A stretch of DNA of 64,000 bases from Panicum virgatum (GCF_016808335.1 NC_053143.1:5055398-5119397); one strand, 5' to 3'. Shown: positions 22,254 to 33,290, counted from the stretch's first letter. A program made the numbers and translations. The notes: generated from the letters alone by a model not told the origin.

Positions 22254-24890
22254 ACATGCAAATCTAGAGGGTTATTTTAGATTTCTCTTTATATGACAAA
22301 GATCACCTCTGCCATTATAAAAGGAATCTAAAGTAACACTCTAATCATCATGTAAATTACTCACATGTGCCTTTATAAAAATAATGCAAATAAACCCCCA
22401 AATTTGCATATAAATTATCCATTTATGTCATTATTATAAATTAAAATAACTCCTAAAATTAAATCTAAATTATGTAAAATATGAAAGTATTAAATTGCAC
22501 TAATATAAAATTCTAAATTATTATTTTAATATATTATTTATATAAAATACTATCCATGATATGTGTCACCATGTACTCACGGAAGATATAAGAATACCAA
22601 TTCACGACCAAATAGTTCTGTCGTGGTGTGCAAACCCACAGCCGGGTGGCGTAGTGCACCCGCCAAAGCCCAGAGAGTGAGTACTCGGGGATTAGCTAGG
22701 ATTAGCCCAATCTCGGTGGAAGAACACGATGAACACAGAGGGTTTAGAGTGGTTCGGGCCGCTGGAGCATAATACCCTATGTCCACTGTGTGTTGTATTG
22801 CTTGTGCTCTCAAGAGGTTGAGAGCAGGGTTGTTCGGCGTGAAACCGAGCTTGTGTTGTGAGAGTCTTGGAGTATCTGCATGTGTGAAAACTTGTGGAAC
22901 CTCGTGTCTGTGTGAACCTGTATTCTAGCGGGCGTGCTCTCCCTTTTATATGTCCAAGGGGAGCACGTACACTGAGCGGGGCCCCGACAGGTGGGCCCGG
23001 TGATGTATTATAAACTACACTTTGGCCTTCAATGCCTCAGATCCGGAGATCTTGTCGTCGGCTTTTGTGCGTAGCTTCTGACCAGGGATGGTCTTGAGCT
23101 GTCCTGTCGGAGTAGAGTCTACCCTCTGGAGCCGCGCGTCGAGGTCATGATGAAGCGCCGAACTACTGACTCAGTCCGCTGTAGCAACGTGCACTGTTGC
23201 TCCAGTTAGTAGCTGGTCATCATGACTCGTTGCCCATCCGTGCGGCGCTGAGTCTTTAATGCTTGCCTTGGTAACTGACGAGCCGCTTTGGAAACAGGCG
23301 GGCTTACCGTGTTGTCATGTCACGCCTGTCCAACCCGTGAGTGGGTATCCGATGCCCTGCTCTGGCAGCGCACGCCCCAACCACCAGCATTTAATGCGGC
23401 AAGAGGGCTGGCGATCCACAGTGTGGACTGACAAAAACTGCCCCGTGCCCAGCGGCAGCAGAGCACGCCTCAACCGCTCGCACTTAATGCGGGTGGGTGA
23501 GGGAGCTTCCAGTGGAAGGCTTGCGTCCGCGCCCGCGTCTGCGTAACACGTGGGTGGCTCCGGACCCCTCCCGAGCAGCTAGCTGAGCCGAGAGCTCACG
23601 GGGGGTCCGGATAGGCACGTGGAGGTCCCGGACCCACCTGCGGGGGTCCGGGTCCACGGCCACAGGTGGTGAGCATTTCCACCTCTAGGACACGTGGTGA
23701 CACCGGACCCGTCCCCGAGCGGGAAGCGGGTCCGGGACCGTTGGTCCGGTGAGATAGAGCCGGACCCCAGGGGTCCGGCTGCTCAGCTCCTTATGGCGTA
23801 GTTACGGATAACTACGCGAGTCTTGGCACAGTAGGAGTGGGTACCCCAGTTGCAGGGTACCGACAAGTTCAATCTAATATATATGGGACACACGATACAA
23901 AATAAAATCTATTGCAACTAGATAATAATAAATATATATTTTAGAGCATATGCTAGAATATTTAATAGATGAAAGAGGGTGTGAGATAGATAGTTATAAT
24001 TATTAGATATAAGTCTTATTTTTTATATTAATTCTGTGCGGGAGCTCGGGTTGATAGCCTAGATTTCATAATGGTTGAGATGTATAATTTTTAAAAACTA
24101 TATATTATCATTAGTGATGACTAATACCCCAAACTAATAATTAATGGCCGAATGTTTATGAATTTTGTGTGAGCCTCTTAGAATGATGTGAGTGTTTCTG
24201 GATAGCGAGATCATGCATGTACACTACTTTAAAAAAGATCATGCATGTACAATAATGAGCTTAAAACCAAGTGAGTCAGCATTTTTGCTGACGTGGAGGA
24301 GAGAAGAGAGAAGAGAGAAGAAAACTTAGCTCTTGTTCTAGCGCCAAGCTTGGCGGAAGTATAGGTATTTGTGGGCCCAAATAAAAGTGTGTTTGAGGAA
24401 AAATAAGAAAGAAAAAGTAAGTTATGGTACCACATAATAATAACAAAACTCTTTAAGAGATAAATATAATGAGATAACTATTATATGACTTAGCTCTTAT
24501 CACTTAATTTATAGCCAAGTACTTGGCTCTATTATTACCATGCTCTTAGCAGAGCCAAATGATACCAAACAACCGTGACAAGGGTTTCAAGGAATCCAAG
24601 GGACAGACAAATGTTTCCTTCATCGACTCCGGCAGCTAGCCTTTTTTTATATATAATCCGGCAGCCTGCCTTTTCTTGTTCTCCTTAAAAAAAAAGACCA
24701 CCTCTAAACATGCCTTCTGATCCACGGCACGATCTATCGTCGTCGTTAACTGGCCGATTGCGTTGTTAAAACTGAATCGCGCGCTTAGGCATTCAGAGAG
24801 TGACGATCAGTGAACACCACGAACATGTTTTTCCAGATGCAGTAGCACTTGCATTGCATTATTGTTCAACTTCACTATTGAGCAGTCTTA
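22254..24890. repeat. segmental direct duplication, copy 1 (interrupted by a solo LTR)
   Basis: Starts ACATGCAAATCTAGAGGGTT and ends TTCACTATTGAGCAGTCTTA. Apart from the solo LTR at 22619-23865 it matches 24891-26228 in order with scattered substitutions and small indels. Landmarks are AAAGATCACCTCTGCCATTA, GTCAGCATTTTTGCTGA, GATCCACGGCACGATCTATC and CTTGCATTGCATTATTGTT. The two copies abut directly. An internal piece (about 24236-24550) has MITE-like complementary ends around ACTTGGCTCTATTATT. Confidence 0.8.
22619..23865. mobile_element. solo LTR of a retrotransposon
   Basis: A 1247-bp segment starts TGTCGTGGTG and ends GGTACCGACA, with the 5-bp duplication AGTTC on both sides (22614-22618 and 23866-23870). 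It is GC-rich, contains GGGGTCCGG-type repeats and TTTTATATGT-like sequence, and has no coding capacity, primer-binding site or second LTR. It interrupts copy 1 of the segmental duplication. Confidence 0.85.
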
Positions 24891-26228
24891 ACATGCAAAT
24901 CTAGAGGGTTATTTTAGATTACTCTTTATATGACAAAGATCACCTCTGCCATTATAAAAAGAATCTAAAGTAACACTCTAATCTTCATGTAAATTACTCA
25001 CCCGTGCCTTTATAAAAATAATGCAAATAAATCCCTAAATTTGCATATAAATTATCCAGTTATGTCATTATTAAAAGTTAAAATAACTCCTAAAATTAAA
25101 TCTAAATTATGTAATCATAAGAAAGTATTAAATTGCACTAATATAAAATTCTACATTATTATTTATATAAAATACTACCCGCGGTATGTGTCATCACCAT
25201 GTATTCATGGAAGAGATAAGAATACAAATTCACAACTAAATGGTTCAATCAAATATGTATCAAACATACGTGGAGGTGTGGTGAAAAATGAAATTTATTG
25301 CAACAACATAATAATAAATATATATTTTAGAGCATCTGTTAGAATATTTAATAGATGAAAGAGGATGTGAGATATATATATATAAGTCTTATTTATATAT
25401 TAATTCTAGTTAGCCTGTCCGGGAGCTCGGGTTGATATCCTAATTTTCATAATGGTGGAGATGTACAATTTTTTTAAAAGTATATATTATCAGTATTGAT
25501 GATTAATATCCCAAAACAAATAATTAATGGCCGAATATTTATGAATTTTGTGTGAACCTCTAAGAATGATGTGAAAGTTTCTCGATAGCAAGATCATGCA
25601 TGTACACTACTTTTTTTTAAAAAAAAATCATGCATGTAAAGCAGCTCATTTGCTTTGCCTTAAAGCAAGTATAATAACAAGCTTAAAGCCAAGCGAGTCA
25701 GCATTTTTGCTGATGTGGAGGAGAGAAAAGAGAAGAGAGAAGAAAACTTGACTTTTGTTCTAGCATCAAGCTTGACAAGAAAGTATTGGTATTTGTGGGC
25801 CCAAATAAAAATGTATGCGAGGAAAAGTAAGAAAGAAAAAGTAAATTATGGTACCAATAATAGCAAAACTCTTTTAGAGATAAATATGATGAGATAACTA
25901 TTGTATGATTTAGCTCTTATCACTTGACTTAGCCAAGTACTTGGCTCTATTATTAATCATGCTCTTAGGGGAGCAAAATGATTCCTTCATCGACTCCGGC
26001 AGCCTTTTGCTTGTTCTCCTTTAAAAAAAAGACCACCTCTACATGCCTTCTGATCCACGGCACGATCTATCGTCGTCGCGTCGTTAACTGGCCGCCGATT
26101 GCGTCGTTAAAACTGAATCGCGCGCTTAGGCATTCTGAGAGTGATGATCAGTGAACACCCCGAACATGTTTTTCCAGATGCAGTAGCACTTGCATTGCAT
26201 TATTGTTTAACTTCACTATCAAGCCGTC
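24891..26228. repeat. segmental direct duplication, copy 2 (uninterrupted)
   Basis: About 1.34 kb directly following copy 1, starting ACATGCAAATCTAGAGGG and ending near TTGTTTAACTTCACTATC. The sequence matching the LTR target in copy 1 is intact here (AAATGGTTCAAT near 25238), so this copy preserves the empty site. Confidence 0.8.
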
Positions 26229-26235
26229 TCACACT

Positions 26236-26493
26236 CCCTCCGTCCTAAATTGCATTTCGTTTTGGCTTTTATAGATACATAGTTTTTACTATGTATCTAG
26301 ACGACTAGACATGGTATACATTTAAATGCGTAGCAAAATATTTATCTCAAATTACAATTCGTTTTGGTTTTGCTTAGGTACATATGTAGTTTTTCCTATA
26401 GTATCGAGACAGTGTACATCTAGCTCTAGATGCATAGCAAAATATATTTATCTGGAAAAGTCAAAATGAATTGTAGTTTCGGATGTAGTTAGT
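26236..26493. mobile_element. degenerate Stowaway-like MITE
   Basis: Left end ACTCCCTCCGTCCTAAATTG and right end resembling its complement (TAGTTTCGGATGTAGTTAGT). The interior is AT-rich with internal inverted similarity (TTTTGGCTT against AAGTCAAAATG). No clean TA duplication is visible on the left. Confidence 0.55.
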
Positions 26494-26727
26494 ATTAACC
26501 AGATGCTTATCACAATCATAAAATCTTATTCCACAGTCTGAACATCACCGGACCGGGCGTAAAACCAAGGAGATTGGATTGGACTGCTGAAAAGGTGAAA
26601 AGTACAGGCACACCACACTGAAATGGAACCAAAGATGAAGCTTTAGTTTTAGGGGGAAATTTTCCAATTAACAAAGACAAACATACTGCCTTGATTCGAT
26701 TCCGGCAGGCTTTATTTAAACAAGACA

Positions 26728-26884
26728 CAGGGGCGAAGCCAGAACCTGGAACCACCGGGGTCGGCTCTGTTAAATACCGGGGTCAAACACGCGTATGAAC
26801 AGTGCTAAACAGTATTTTCCCTTTGATTTGACGGATTTCGTCGGGGTCCGGCGACCCCAACGGCAAAGCGCAGCTTCGCCCCTG
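26728..26884. mobile_element. hAT-type MITE, 157 bp
   Basis: Ends CAGGGGCGAAGCCAGAA and GCAGCTTCGCCCCTG are inverted. The 8-bp duplication ACAAGACA lies at 26720-26727 and 26885-26892. The 8-bp duplication and CAGGGG terminus fit the hAT superfamily. It is just downstream of the DMP gene. Confidence 0.85.
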
Positions 26885-27007
26885 ACAAGACAAATAGGCA
26901 AACCTCACCTTGTGCAAGCCCCATTATCATGCATTCACGCAACAACTAACACACTCACCATGCATACCTGCAGCTGCTACTGTGATCGACGACGACGGCA
27001 CACGGCG

Positions 27008-27660
27008 TCAGACGGGAGCCGAGCCTGTAGGCTGTTCATCACGGGCCGACGCCGATGGAGCAACTTGGGTGTTGACAGAGCTCTTCTTCCATGTCTTGGT
27101 GGTGGTGGTGGTGGTGGTAGTGGAGGTGGTGGCAGGGGCGGAGACAGGGGGGCGGGCAGGGGCCTGGCCCCCTATCATCCCCAAATTTACATTGTAAATT
27201 TAAATTTTAATTAAATTTTTATAAAAATTTATATGATTGGCCCCCCTAACAATGAAAAAATTGTCATCCTGGCTCCGCCCCTGGGTGGTGGTGGTAGTGG
27301 CGGCGGTGCCGTCGTTGTTGCCCTCATCTTTCTTCACTTCTTCGATCTTATCCGGGGTCCAAGCGCCTTCGTGGCCGATGCCTTTCCTTTTGGACGGGAA
27401 TATGATGAAGACGAAGCTGGCGACGAACCCAACCGCCAGCGGCAGGAGGCTTATGAACTCCCTCCACTGCCTCGACTCCTCCGGGAGCAGGCACCCCTGC
27501 ACGCCGCCGTCGCAGAAGGCGATCGCCACGAACACGGCGGCGCTGAGGACGGCGTGCACGGTGCACCACGTCCCGCTGCCTGATCCTCCTCCTCCTCTTC
27601 AATTCCTCCCACTCGTCTTCCCCTTCCCTGGTCGGGTGGCGGTCGAAGAGCCTCAAGCCC
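27008..27660 (-). pseudogene. frameshifted remainder of the second DMP module, interrupted by a MITE
   Basis: Downstream of the intact frame, the second DUF679 module continues in two other minus-strand frames. One runs from about 27656 to 27567 (LRLFDRHPTREGEDEWEEL). The other runs from about 27562 (HAVLSAAVFVAIAFCDGGVQ, then LLPLAVGFVASFVFIIFPSK and RKGIGHEG) to a Thr-rich tail. The shifts fall in a run of seven G at 27662-27668 and at a duplicated GTGCACC near 27553-27567. A hAT-like MITE (27133-27283) then splits the Thr-coding ACC repeat. Beyond it the tail continues as KTWKKSSVNTQV to a stop at 27008-27010. Confidence 0.7.
27133..27283. mobile_element. hAT-type MITE inserted in the DMP gene tail
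   Basis: A 151-bp element with ends CAGGGGCGGA and TCCGCCCCTG, and GGTGGTGG on both sides (27125-27132 and 27284-27291). Because the target is itself a GGT repeat the duplication is partly ambiguous. The termini match those of the element at 26728-26884. Confidence 0.75.
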
Positions 27661-28461
27661 CGGGGGGGTGGCGACCCCGTAGTAGGTGACGCCGTGCTCG
27701 TCGGTGATGCTGTCGGTGAAGCTGAGCGCAGCGCAGAGAACGGTGAGGAAGCCGATGAGGCCCCAGGTGAAGCCGAAGTTGACGCCGTGGCGCTTGCACT
27801 GGCCGCCCCGGGTGAAGGACGGCGCCATGGTCTGGAAGGCCAGAGTGGTGCCGGCCGGCAGGAGCTTGGACAGCCCGGCCACCGTCACCATCGACTTGTC
27901 GAAGCGCCACCGCTTCTTGTGGCTGGGGTCGTCGGCGCCGACGTCGCCGATGCCTTTCCTCTTGGAGGGGTAGATGATGAGCACGAAGCTGGCGAGGAAC
28001 CCCACCGCGAGCGGCAGGTGGTTGAGGAAATCCTTCCAGGGCTGCGAGTCCTGCTTCACCAGGCACCGCTGCACGCCGGCGTCGCAGAAGGCCAGGGCCA
28101 CGAACACGGCGGCGCTGACGCCGGCGTGCAGGAAGTCCAGCCAGTTCATCCGCATCCTCCGCCTCTGGTGGCCAGCCAGATCCAGACGCCTCAGCTTCTG
28201 CTGGTTGAAGAGCTTGAAGCCGCTGGGGGTGGCCACGCCGTAGTAGGTGACGCCCTTCCTGTCGGTGAAGCTGAGCGCCGCGCAGAGCACGGTGAGGAAG
28301 CTGATGAGCCCCCAGGTGAAGGCGAAGTTGACGTCGTGGTCCTCGCACTCGCCGCCCTTGGTGAAGGCCGGCGCCATCGTCTGGAACGCCAGCGTGGTGC
28401 CCGTCGGCAGGAGCTTCGACAGGTTCGCCACCGCCCCCAGTGACTTGTCGAAGAAGCCCAT
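27451..28461 (-). CDS. DUF679 membrane protein (DMP family), one complete module fused to part of a second
   Basis: From the first in-frame ATG (28461), MGFFDKSLGAVANLSKLLPT opens a complete DMP module. It includes TLAFQTMAPAFTKGGECEDH and three to four membrane helices (FAFTWGLISFLTVLCAALSF, VSAAVFVALAFCDAGV, LPLAVGFLASFVLIIYPSKR). The C-terminal hallmark KRKGIGDVG follows. The frame then runs straight into a second module (RFDKSMVTVAGLSKLLPAGT to HGVTYYGVATPPG), which goes out of frame after about residue 270 and ends with a foreign Arg/Ser-rich tail. DMP proteins are endomembrane or plasma-membrane proteins linked to membrane remodelling, and some to gamete fusion. The open frame extends upstream of the ATG to a GTG (28545) with a plausible N terminus (EHAGGEPKAATPPP), so the original start may have been lost. 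No introns, as usual for the family. Confidence 0.75.
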   Translation of the reverse strand: MGFFDKSLGAVANLSKLLPTGTTLAFQTMAPAFTKGGECEDHDVNFAFTWGLISFLTVLCAALSFTDRKGVTYYGVATPSGFKLFNQQKLRRLDLAGHQRRRMRMNWLDFLHAGVSAAVFVALAFCDAGVQRCLVKQDSQPWKDFLNHLPLAVGFLASFVLIIYPSKRKGIGDVGADDPSHKKRWRFDKSMVTVAGLSKLLPAGTTLAFQTMAPSFTRGGQCKRHGVNFGFTWGLIGFLTVLCAALSFTDSITDEHGVTYYGVATPPGLEALRPPPDQGRGRRVGGIEEEEEDQAAGRGAPCTPSSAPPCSWRSPSATAACRGACSRRSRGSGGSS

Positions 28462-28736
28462 GGTCGGTGGCGCGCCACCATCAAGATTGCCCGTCGTGGC
28501 CGGTGGGGGCGTCGCCGCCTTGGGCTCGCCGCCGGCATGTTCCACGATGATCGGTTTGTTAGAAGTTCTAGGATCTCTAGCTCAAAATGGAACCACATCT
28601 CATCTTCTTCTCGTTCTTGTTCTAGATGGTTAGGGCTCTATGAAGCCTTTGTTTTGTGTGTGTGTGATTTGCCGGTCACAAAACCCCGGTGTTAGCAACG
28701 TGAAGGTGATCAGCACCTTTTTAACGGGTTTCTGCC

Positions 28737-28747
28737 CCTTTATATAG
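28737..28747 (-). promoter_or_regulatory. TATA box of the DMP gene
   Basis: On the minus strand CCTATATAAAGGGG lies about 280 bp upstream of the ATG at 28461. It predicts a transcription start near 28705-28715 and a leader of about 250 nt. Confidence 0.5.
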
Positions 28748-29685
28748 GCCAGTTGCACACCGGGGGAACCGACATGCCTACGTCGGTTGCCGCCCCTGAT
28801 CAAGGCGGCACAGGATGTTTCCATCCCGTTCCCTTATCTTCTTTAGCTTTTCATTAATTATTTTATTGTAGATCATTTAATGAGTTCACTATTTAAAAAC
28901 TTATTGTTTAAGTTTTACAGATCATAATCCCAACACAGTTTGGTCGAGTAGTCCTTGGACCCGGTGGCGCCACCAGCAGTAGTCCTCATGATCGCTCGAT
29001 GTGTGCAAGATGCTATATACGTACGTCGATCGGCACACCCGGCCGACCATGACCTTTTATACAACGGCAATCGGCAGGAACCAAATGCTGAGAGCTGGAA
29101 AAGACCAGAGGGCACATGAGTCAGATAATACGTCCTGCTGAGGATTTTTGTTCACGTCGCTTGGGTGTTAGGGTAAGTACCGGCCGGCAGCGATTTGAGA
29201 CAACCTAACCTAGTCACATCGGCTTCCACGATTGGGCTATTGCATTGGAAGCCACGATTAGTCGGTCGCTGCCGCGCCGTCGTCACGGGATTTGACATTT
29301 AGGCCTCCTCCAAAGGCAAAGGCAGGCGATGTCGCCGACGAAATTAATTTTTTAATCCATAAACAGTGTAAAATCGATCTCGCTAGCGTCCCGCTTCTCG
29401 CCTAGCGCGAAGCCCTCCTCCTCACATGCACGCGTCCCAAGCCCCTGGTACTGCTGTGCCGGCCTCCTCTCCCGTCCACGTTGCTGGCGACCTCGCCAGT
29501 GCCGCTGGAGGAGGCGACCATCAACGGAGGAGCAGGCGCTGTCGCGCCGTCACGGGAGCAGGAAGGAGAAGGTGCAGCGGCGGGCCGGCGGCGGCCAGTG
29601 CGGGGAGATCAGGGGTTGACATTTAGGAAGAGAGTGTTGAGTTTTATATGGATGGTGGGAGGCTAGCATGCTTTTAACGTACTAC
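28748..29685. other. intergenic
   Basis: Upstream flank of the DMP gene. No gene supported; a GC-rich patch at 29400-29640 has open frames on the plus strand but no recognisable protein. Confidence 0.5.
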
Positions 29686-30212
29686 CACTACTAGAAAACA
29701 AGTTTTAGGTCCATCCAAAAGTAGCATATGTACCGATTTATCTCCATACCGGTACTTTTGGGATGGATAAAATCTTTGAATGAGCCTTAGGTAACGGTTG
29801 GTATTATCAACCGGTACCTAAGGCTCTTTATAGGTATCGGGTGGTAACTTTTATATTAATACCGGGTGGTACCACCAACCGGTACCTTTAGACGAGCCTT
29901 AGGTACCGGTTGGTGTTATCAACCGGTATCTTAGGCTCATCCATGAGTTACTTCAAAAGGAAAATATTTCCTTCTCAATCAGAAGAACTGTGTAGCTGAG
30001 ATGGTAAAGGAGCAACGCGCAAGGCTAGAGGTCGCGAGTTCAGATCCCAGCCAAAGAGAATATTTTTTGTGAATTTTGGAGGCCTTAGGTACCGGTTAAT
30101 TTACCCGGTGCCAAAAGCTCGAGCTTTTATTACCACTTTCGGGGTACCAGTTCAAAAAACCGGTACCAAAGGACACCTGCAACCGATGCCTTAAGGCATT
30201 TTTCTAGTAGTG
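29686..30212. mobile_element. miniature CACTA element with a tRNA-like internal segment
   Basis: A 527-bp element with ends CACTACTAGAAAACAAG and CATTTTTCTAGTAGTG and duplication TAC on both sides (29683-29685 and 30213-30215). Subterminal repeats of ACCGGTACC type (GGTTGGTATTATCAACCGGT and relatives) fill both halves. There is no coding sequence. Confidence 0.85.
29989..30054 (+). repeat. tRNA-like segment inside the miniature CACTA element
   Basis: TGTAGCTGAGATGGTAAAGG resembles a tRNA D-arm/A box and GCGAGTTCAGATCCC resembles the T-arm/B box, separated by about 30 bp. It lacks a full acceptor stem with matching ends, so it looks like a tRNA- or SINE-derived relic rather than a working tRNA. 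Confidence 0.45.
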
Positions 30213-31203
30213 TACTATTGGGCCTAGCCATTAGTCAGCCTAGAGCCTGGCCGGGGTGGCGGCCCACGCACGACCCGCTTGGTCATACCGTACTGCCTGG
30301 GCACTATATATGGCAATCGTGCCAGGATGTATTTTTCCAGGCCGTGTTTCGGGCCGTCCATTTAGCCCGCCCATTTGGCCAACTATAACAAGACATGGAA
30401 ATCCCAGTTAGTCAATACTTTCAGTATGATTTCTCTCATTTACTCACTAAATTGTGTGTTCTAGTATATTTGATTTACTGTGATGAGATAAATATTTCCA
30501 ACCAAAACAAACAATGTTCCAACCTAAATACTAAATGTTCTACTATATTTGATTCCTTAGTTTGTTAATAGAATATAATATTTCAAAATATTCCAACTTC
30601 ACGAGAAAAAGCTAAAGTTGTATCTTAAAGAAAAGAGTTACAACTTAAGTAAAAATAATGTTCTATGAAATGTAACTTTTGAAAATGTTTAAGCTTCACA
30701 AGAAAATGTTTCGCAAATAAAAAGTCGCGGTATTACAGAAAATTTGGTTAAGAAAATTGTTCTAGGGACTAAGCAAATTGTTCCAAACAAAGAAGCAAAC
30801 ATTCTAAGCAAAAGAAAATCCAAGCATAGAGAAAATATTCCAAACGATAAGGTAATATTCCAATTATGAAAAATATTCCAAAAAATGTATTCATATAAAA
30901 ACAATAAAATTATCTGAATACCAAAGAATTTTTTTCAAAAGAAAAACACAAGGAGAACACGGACAATAGAAATTTCACTGCTATAACAATTGATATATAT
31001 GGCATATAACAATATATTTAAGCAACAAAACAATAAATGTTAAGTGAAATGATAATTTATTTTATTGCTAGAACAATTCCAATATGTACTGTCGAACAAT
31101 TGATTTTAACAACTGCAAAAAATCAAGTTTGTTGTTATTAAAATTATAAGAAATACAAATGGACGATATCGATATGAACTGTGAAGGAAAAGGAAGCACT
31201 ATA
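30213..31203. other. AT-rich intergenic stretch
   Basis: Very AT-rich with repeated words such as ATGTTC, ATATTCCAA and AAACAAT between 30480 and 31080. No gene seen. Confidence 0.5.
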
Positions 31204-32238
31204 TCATGTTTTGGGATGATGTTTGGCTGGGCAAGATTCCTTTGAGACTTGAATTTCCCAAGCTCTTTAACTACGTAACTAACCGCTCTGCGACAATTGC
31301 GGAGTACTGGGCGGGGGGTGAATGGACTATTCCATTCCGTCGTACCGTTGGAACTCAACTGATGACTTAGTTGCCTGGGAATAGCTAATGGACAAGCTTA
31401 GGGGTGTTAGGCTACAAGGGAGCAAAGATTACCCTGTTTGGATACTAGAGAAGTCGGGCTGCTACTCAAACAGGTCAATGTACCGTTTCCTCTCTTATAG
31501 GGGTGTGATCAACAAAAGGATGGAGCGACTTTGGAAATCTAAACTGCCGCTAAAACTCAAAATTTTTATGTGGCTAGCCATTCAGGGGAGGATTCAGACT
31601 GGGGTGGCTTTAAAGCAAAAAAACTGGAAGGGTGATGTTAACTGTTATCTTTGTGCTTCACCAGAAACCGTAGATCACGTTCTTTTCCAGTGTTTGATGG
31701 CCCGTTTTGTTTGGGCTAGCTTCAAAGAAGCTTTGGGGTGGGATAGAGTTCCTACTAGCTTAACGGACATATTTGATTATTGGATTCCTCTGGGGTGCAA
31801 AGATTATGAGCTTAAACTCTTTACTTTTGTGATTATTGCTTGGGCTCTTTGGGTGTCGGGAAATAAAATCAGAATCCAAAAATGCTTTCCTGATTCTCCA
31901 ATCTCAATCCTTTACAAAATCAAGTTCTTCATGCAGAGGTGGGCGGTGCTACTGCGGACTACTGATCGGGAGAAACTGGCGACATACTATTCAAGCTTGG
32001 AGACCTGGATGAAGAGCTTCGAAGAATCAAGGCCCCATTGCTCGGAGGATTGGCGGAATTAGTTTTGTTACTAGTCAGGCTGCGCCCTGATCCCGGTTGT
32101 CCTGCTTTATTTTAGCTTGTCGTTGTTTCTTCGTTTCTGTCTGGATGTTACTGTAAGTTGGCATCTCCAACGTTGGCCTGTAAACAACCTCTTATATGCT
32201 TTCTATAAAAGCAGGTGATCCTTTCTCAAAAAAAAAGG
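31204..32238 (+). mobile_element. 5'-truncated L1-type LINE, plus orientation
   Basis: Only the 3' end of ORF2 remains, followed by a 3' UTR and a poly(A) run (32228-32236). AGCACTATA flanks both sides (31195-31203 and 32239-32247), giving a 9-bp target duplication. Truncation from the 5' end is the normal outcome of target-primed reverse transcription. Confidence 0.8.
31205..32062 (+). pseudogene. LINE ORF2 C-terminal remnant (zf-RVT zinc-binding domain)
   Basis: The frame around 31205-31370 reads FWDDVWLGKIPLRLEFPKLF and then meets a stop. An open frame 31388-32062 continues with MERLWKSKLPLKLKIFMWLA, the zinc-binding motif VNCYLCASPETVDHVLFQC and a C-terminal tail. This is the reverse-transcriptase zinc-binding region at the end of plant LINE ORF2. 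The endonuclease and polymerase domains are absent, so it is inactive. Confidence 0.8.
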
Positions 32239-32247
32239 AGCACTATA

Positions 32248-33290
32248 AATCGGAGTGTGCACTAGAAGAAGGTTTTCATGGCTGACAACCGCGACTACAA
32301 GTTGCCCTCGAACGGGAAAGCCTTAACATGTCTCTGGCTGTTAACCCAGTGGATCTCCTTAGTCTCAAGGTCAATGGCGATGGGCCGTTGCTCGCCAATC
32401 GCCATCTTCCTCCACGTAAAACAAGCACGCCGCTCCTCTCCCCCAAGCTCATAAACTCGATCGTATTGTCCTGCCACGGCCCACGATGGCTCCGGCAGCT
32501 CCAGCATGAGAGACCGCGTCCTATCCGAATCCGATTCAGAAAGGCCTGCTGTTGGATTAGCTATCTGACAAACTTGGGGTACATTACCAGAAAGGCCTAT
32601 CTAGAGCTTTCCTTGACTCTTGTATATACTGCTAAACCCCGTATCTTGTAAACTTAGTATGTGGCTGTCAGGTGTCAATGAATACAATGCATATTAAGCT
32701 AGAGGGGCTGATTATTAGCATCAGCAGCAGAAAGATTAGTCCAATCGATTAATAACCTCAATCATGCATGGAGATCCACAATCAGATACTGATGTATATG
32801 TTTGGTTCCCATAAGACAAAGCACTACAACAACTGAAAAATCAGTTGCAACAACATCATGTTGTACAAATTTTTCTGAATTCAGAACATCCAGCGGGTAG
32901 GTGAGAATGTATCATCGCTGAATTCAGAAAAAAAAACGAACACCAAAATCTGATGTTGAGATTTATATATTTATTCCCAGATGGCCAGCCGCTACAGCAA
33001 TGGACATATCAGCTGTGCATCATGTTCAGGAATGGGTTCAGAGACGATGCAAACCATCCAGGGAGGACGAGTATACATATCAAACAAACTATGAATTCAG
33101 AAAAGAGGACAACTATCTGATGTTGACGAATTGATTCAGAAGATTCAGAAGAACAGCTACAACAAGAGTTGACGAATCAGCTGCACGTACGTAATTTTGT
33201 GTGCACAATTTCTACAGTATCATATCCAGTTAGAGACGAGGTAAAATCGGACGATGCACAAGGCAAACGGCATTTCTATCTACAACACAA
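32248..33290. other. intergenic, remnants only
   Basis: A GC-richer patch at 32280-32620 has a 70-codon minus-strand frame (32295-32507) with no family I can name. The stretch 32860-33150 repeats the words GAATTCAGAA and GATTCAGAA several times. No intact gene. Confidence 0.45.

Noticed and set aside
26795..27197. Plus-strand frames of 95 and 139 codons with Gly/Val repeats
   Set aside because: They read the antisense of the GGT/ACC repeat in the DMP gene tail and two MITEs.
29989..30054. Possible functional tRNA gene
   Set aside because: A- and B-box-like motifs are present, but no proper acceptor stem or anticodon arm could be folded by eye and it lies inside a transposon.
32295..32507. 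70-codon minus-strand frame
   Set aside because: Short and without a recognisable motif or partner exon; kept only as intergenic remnant.
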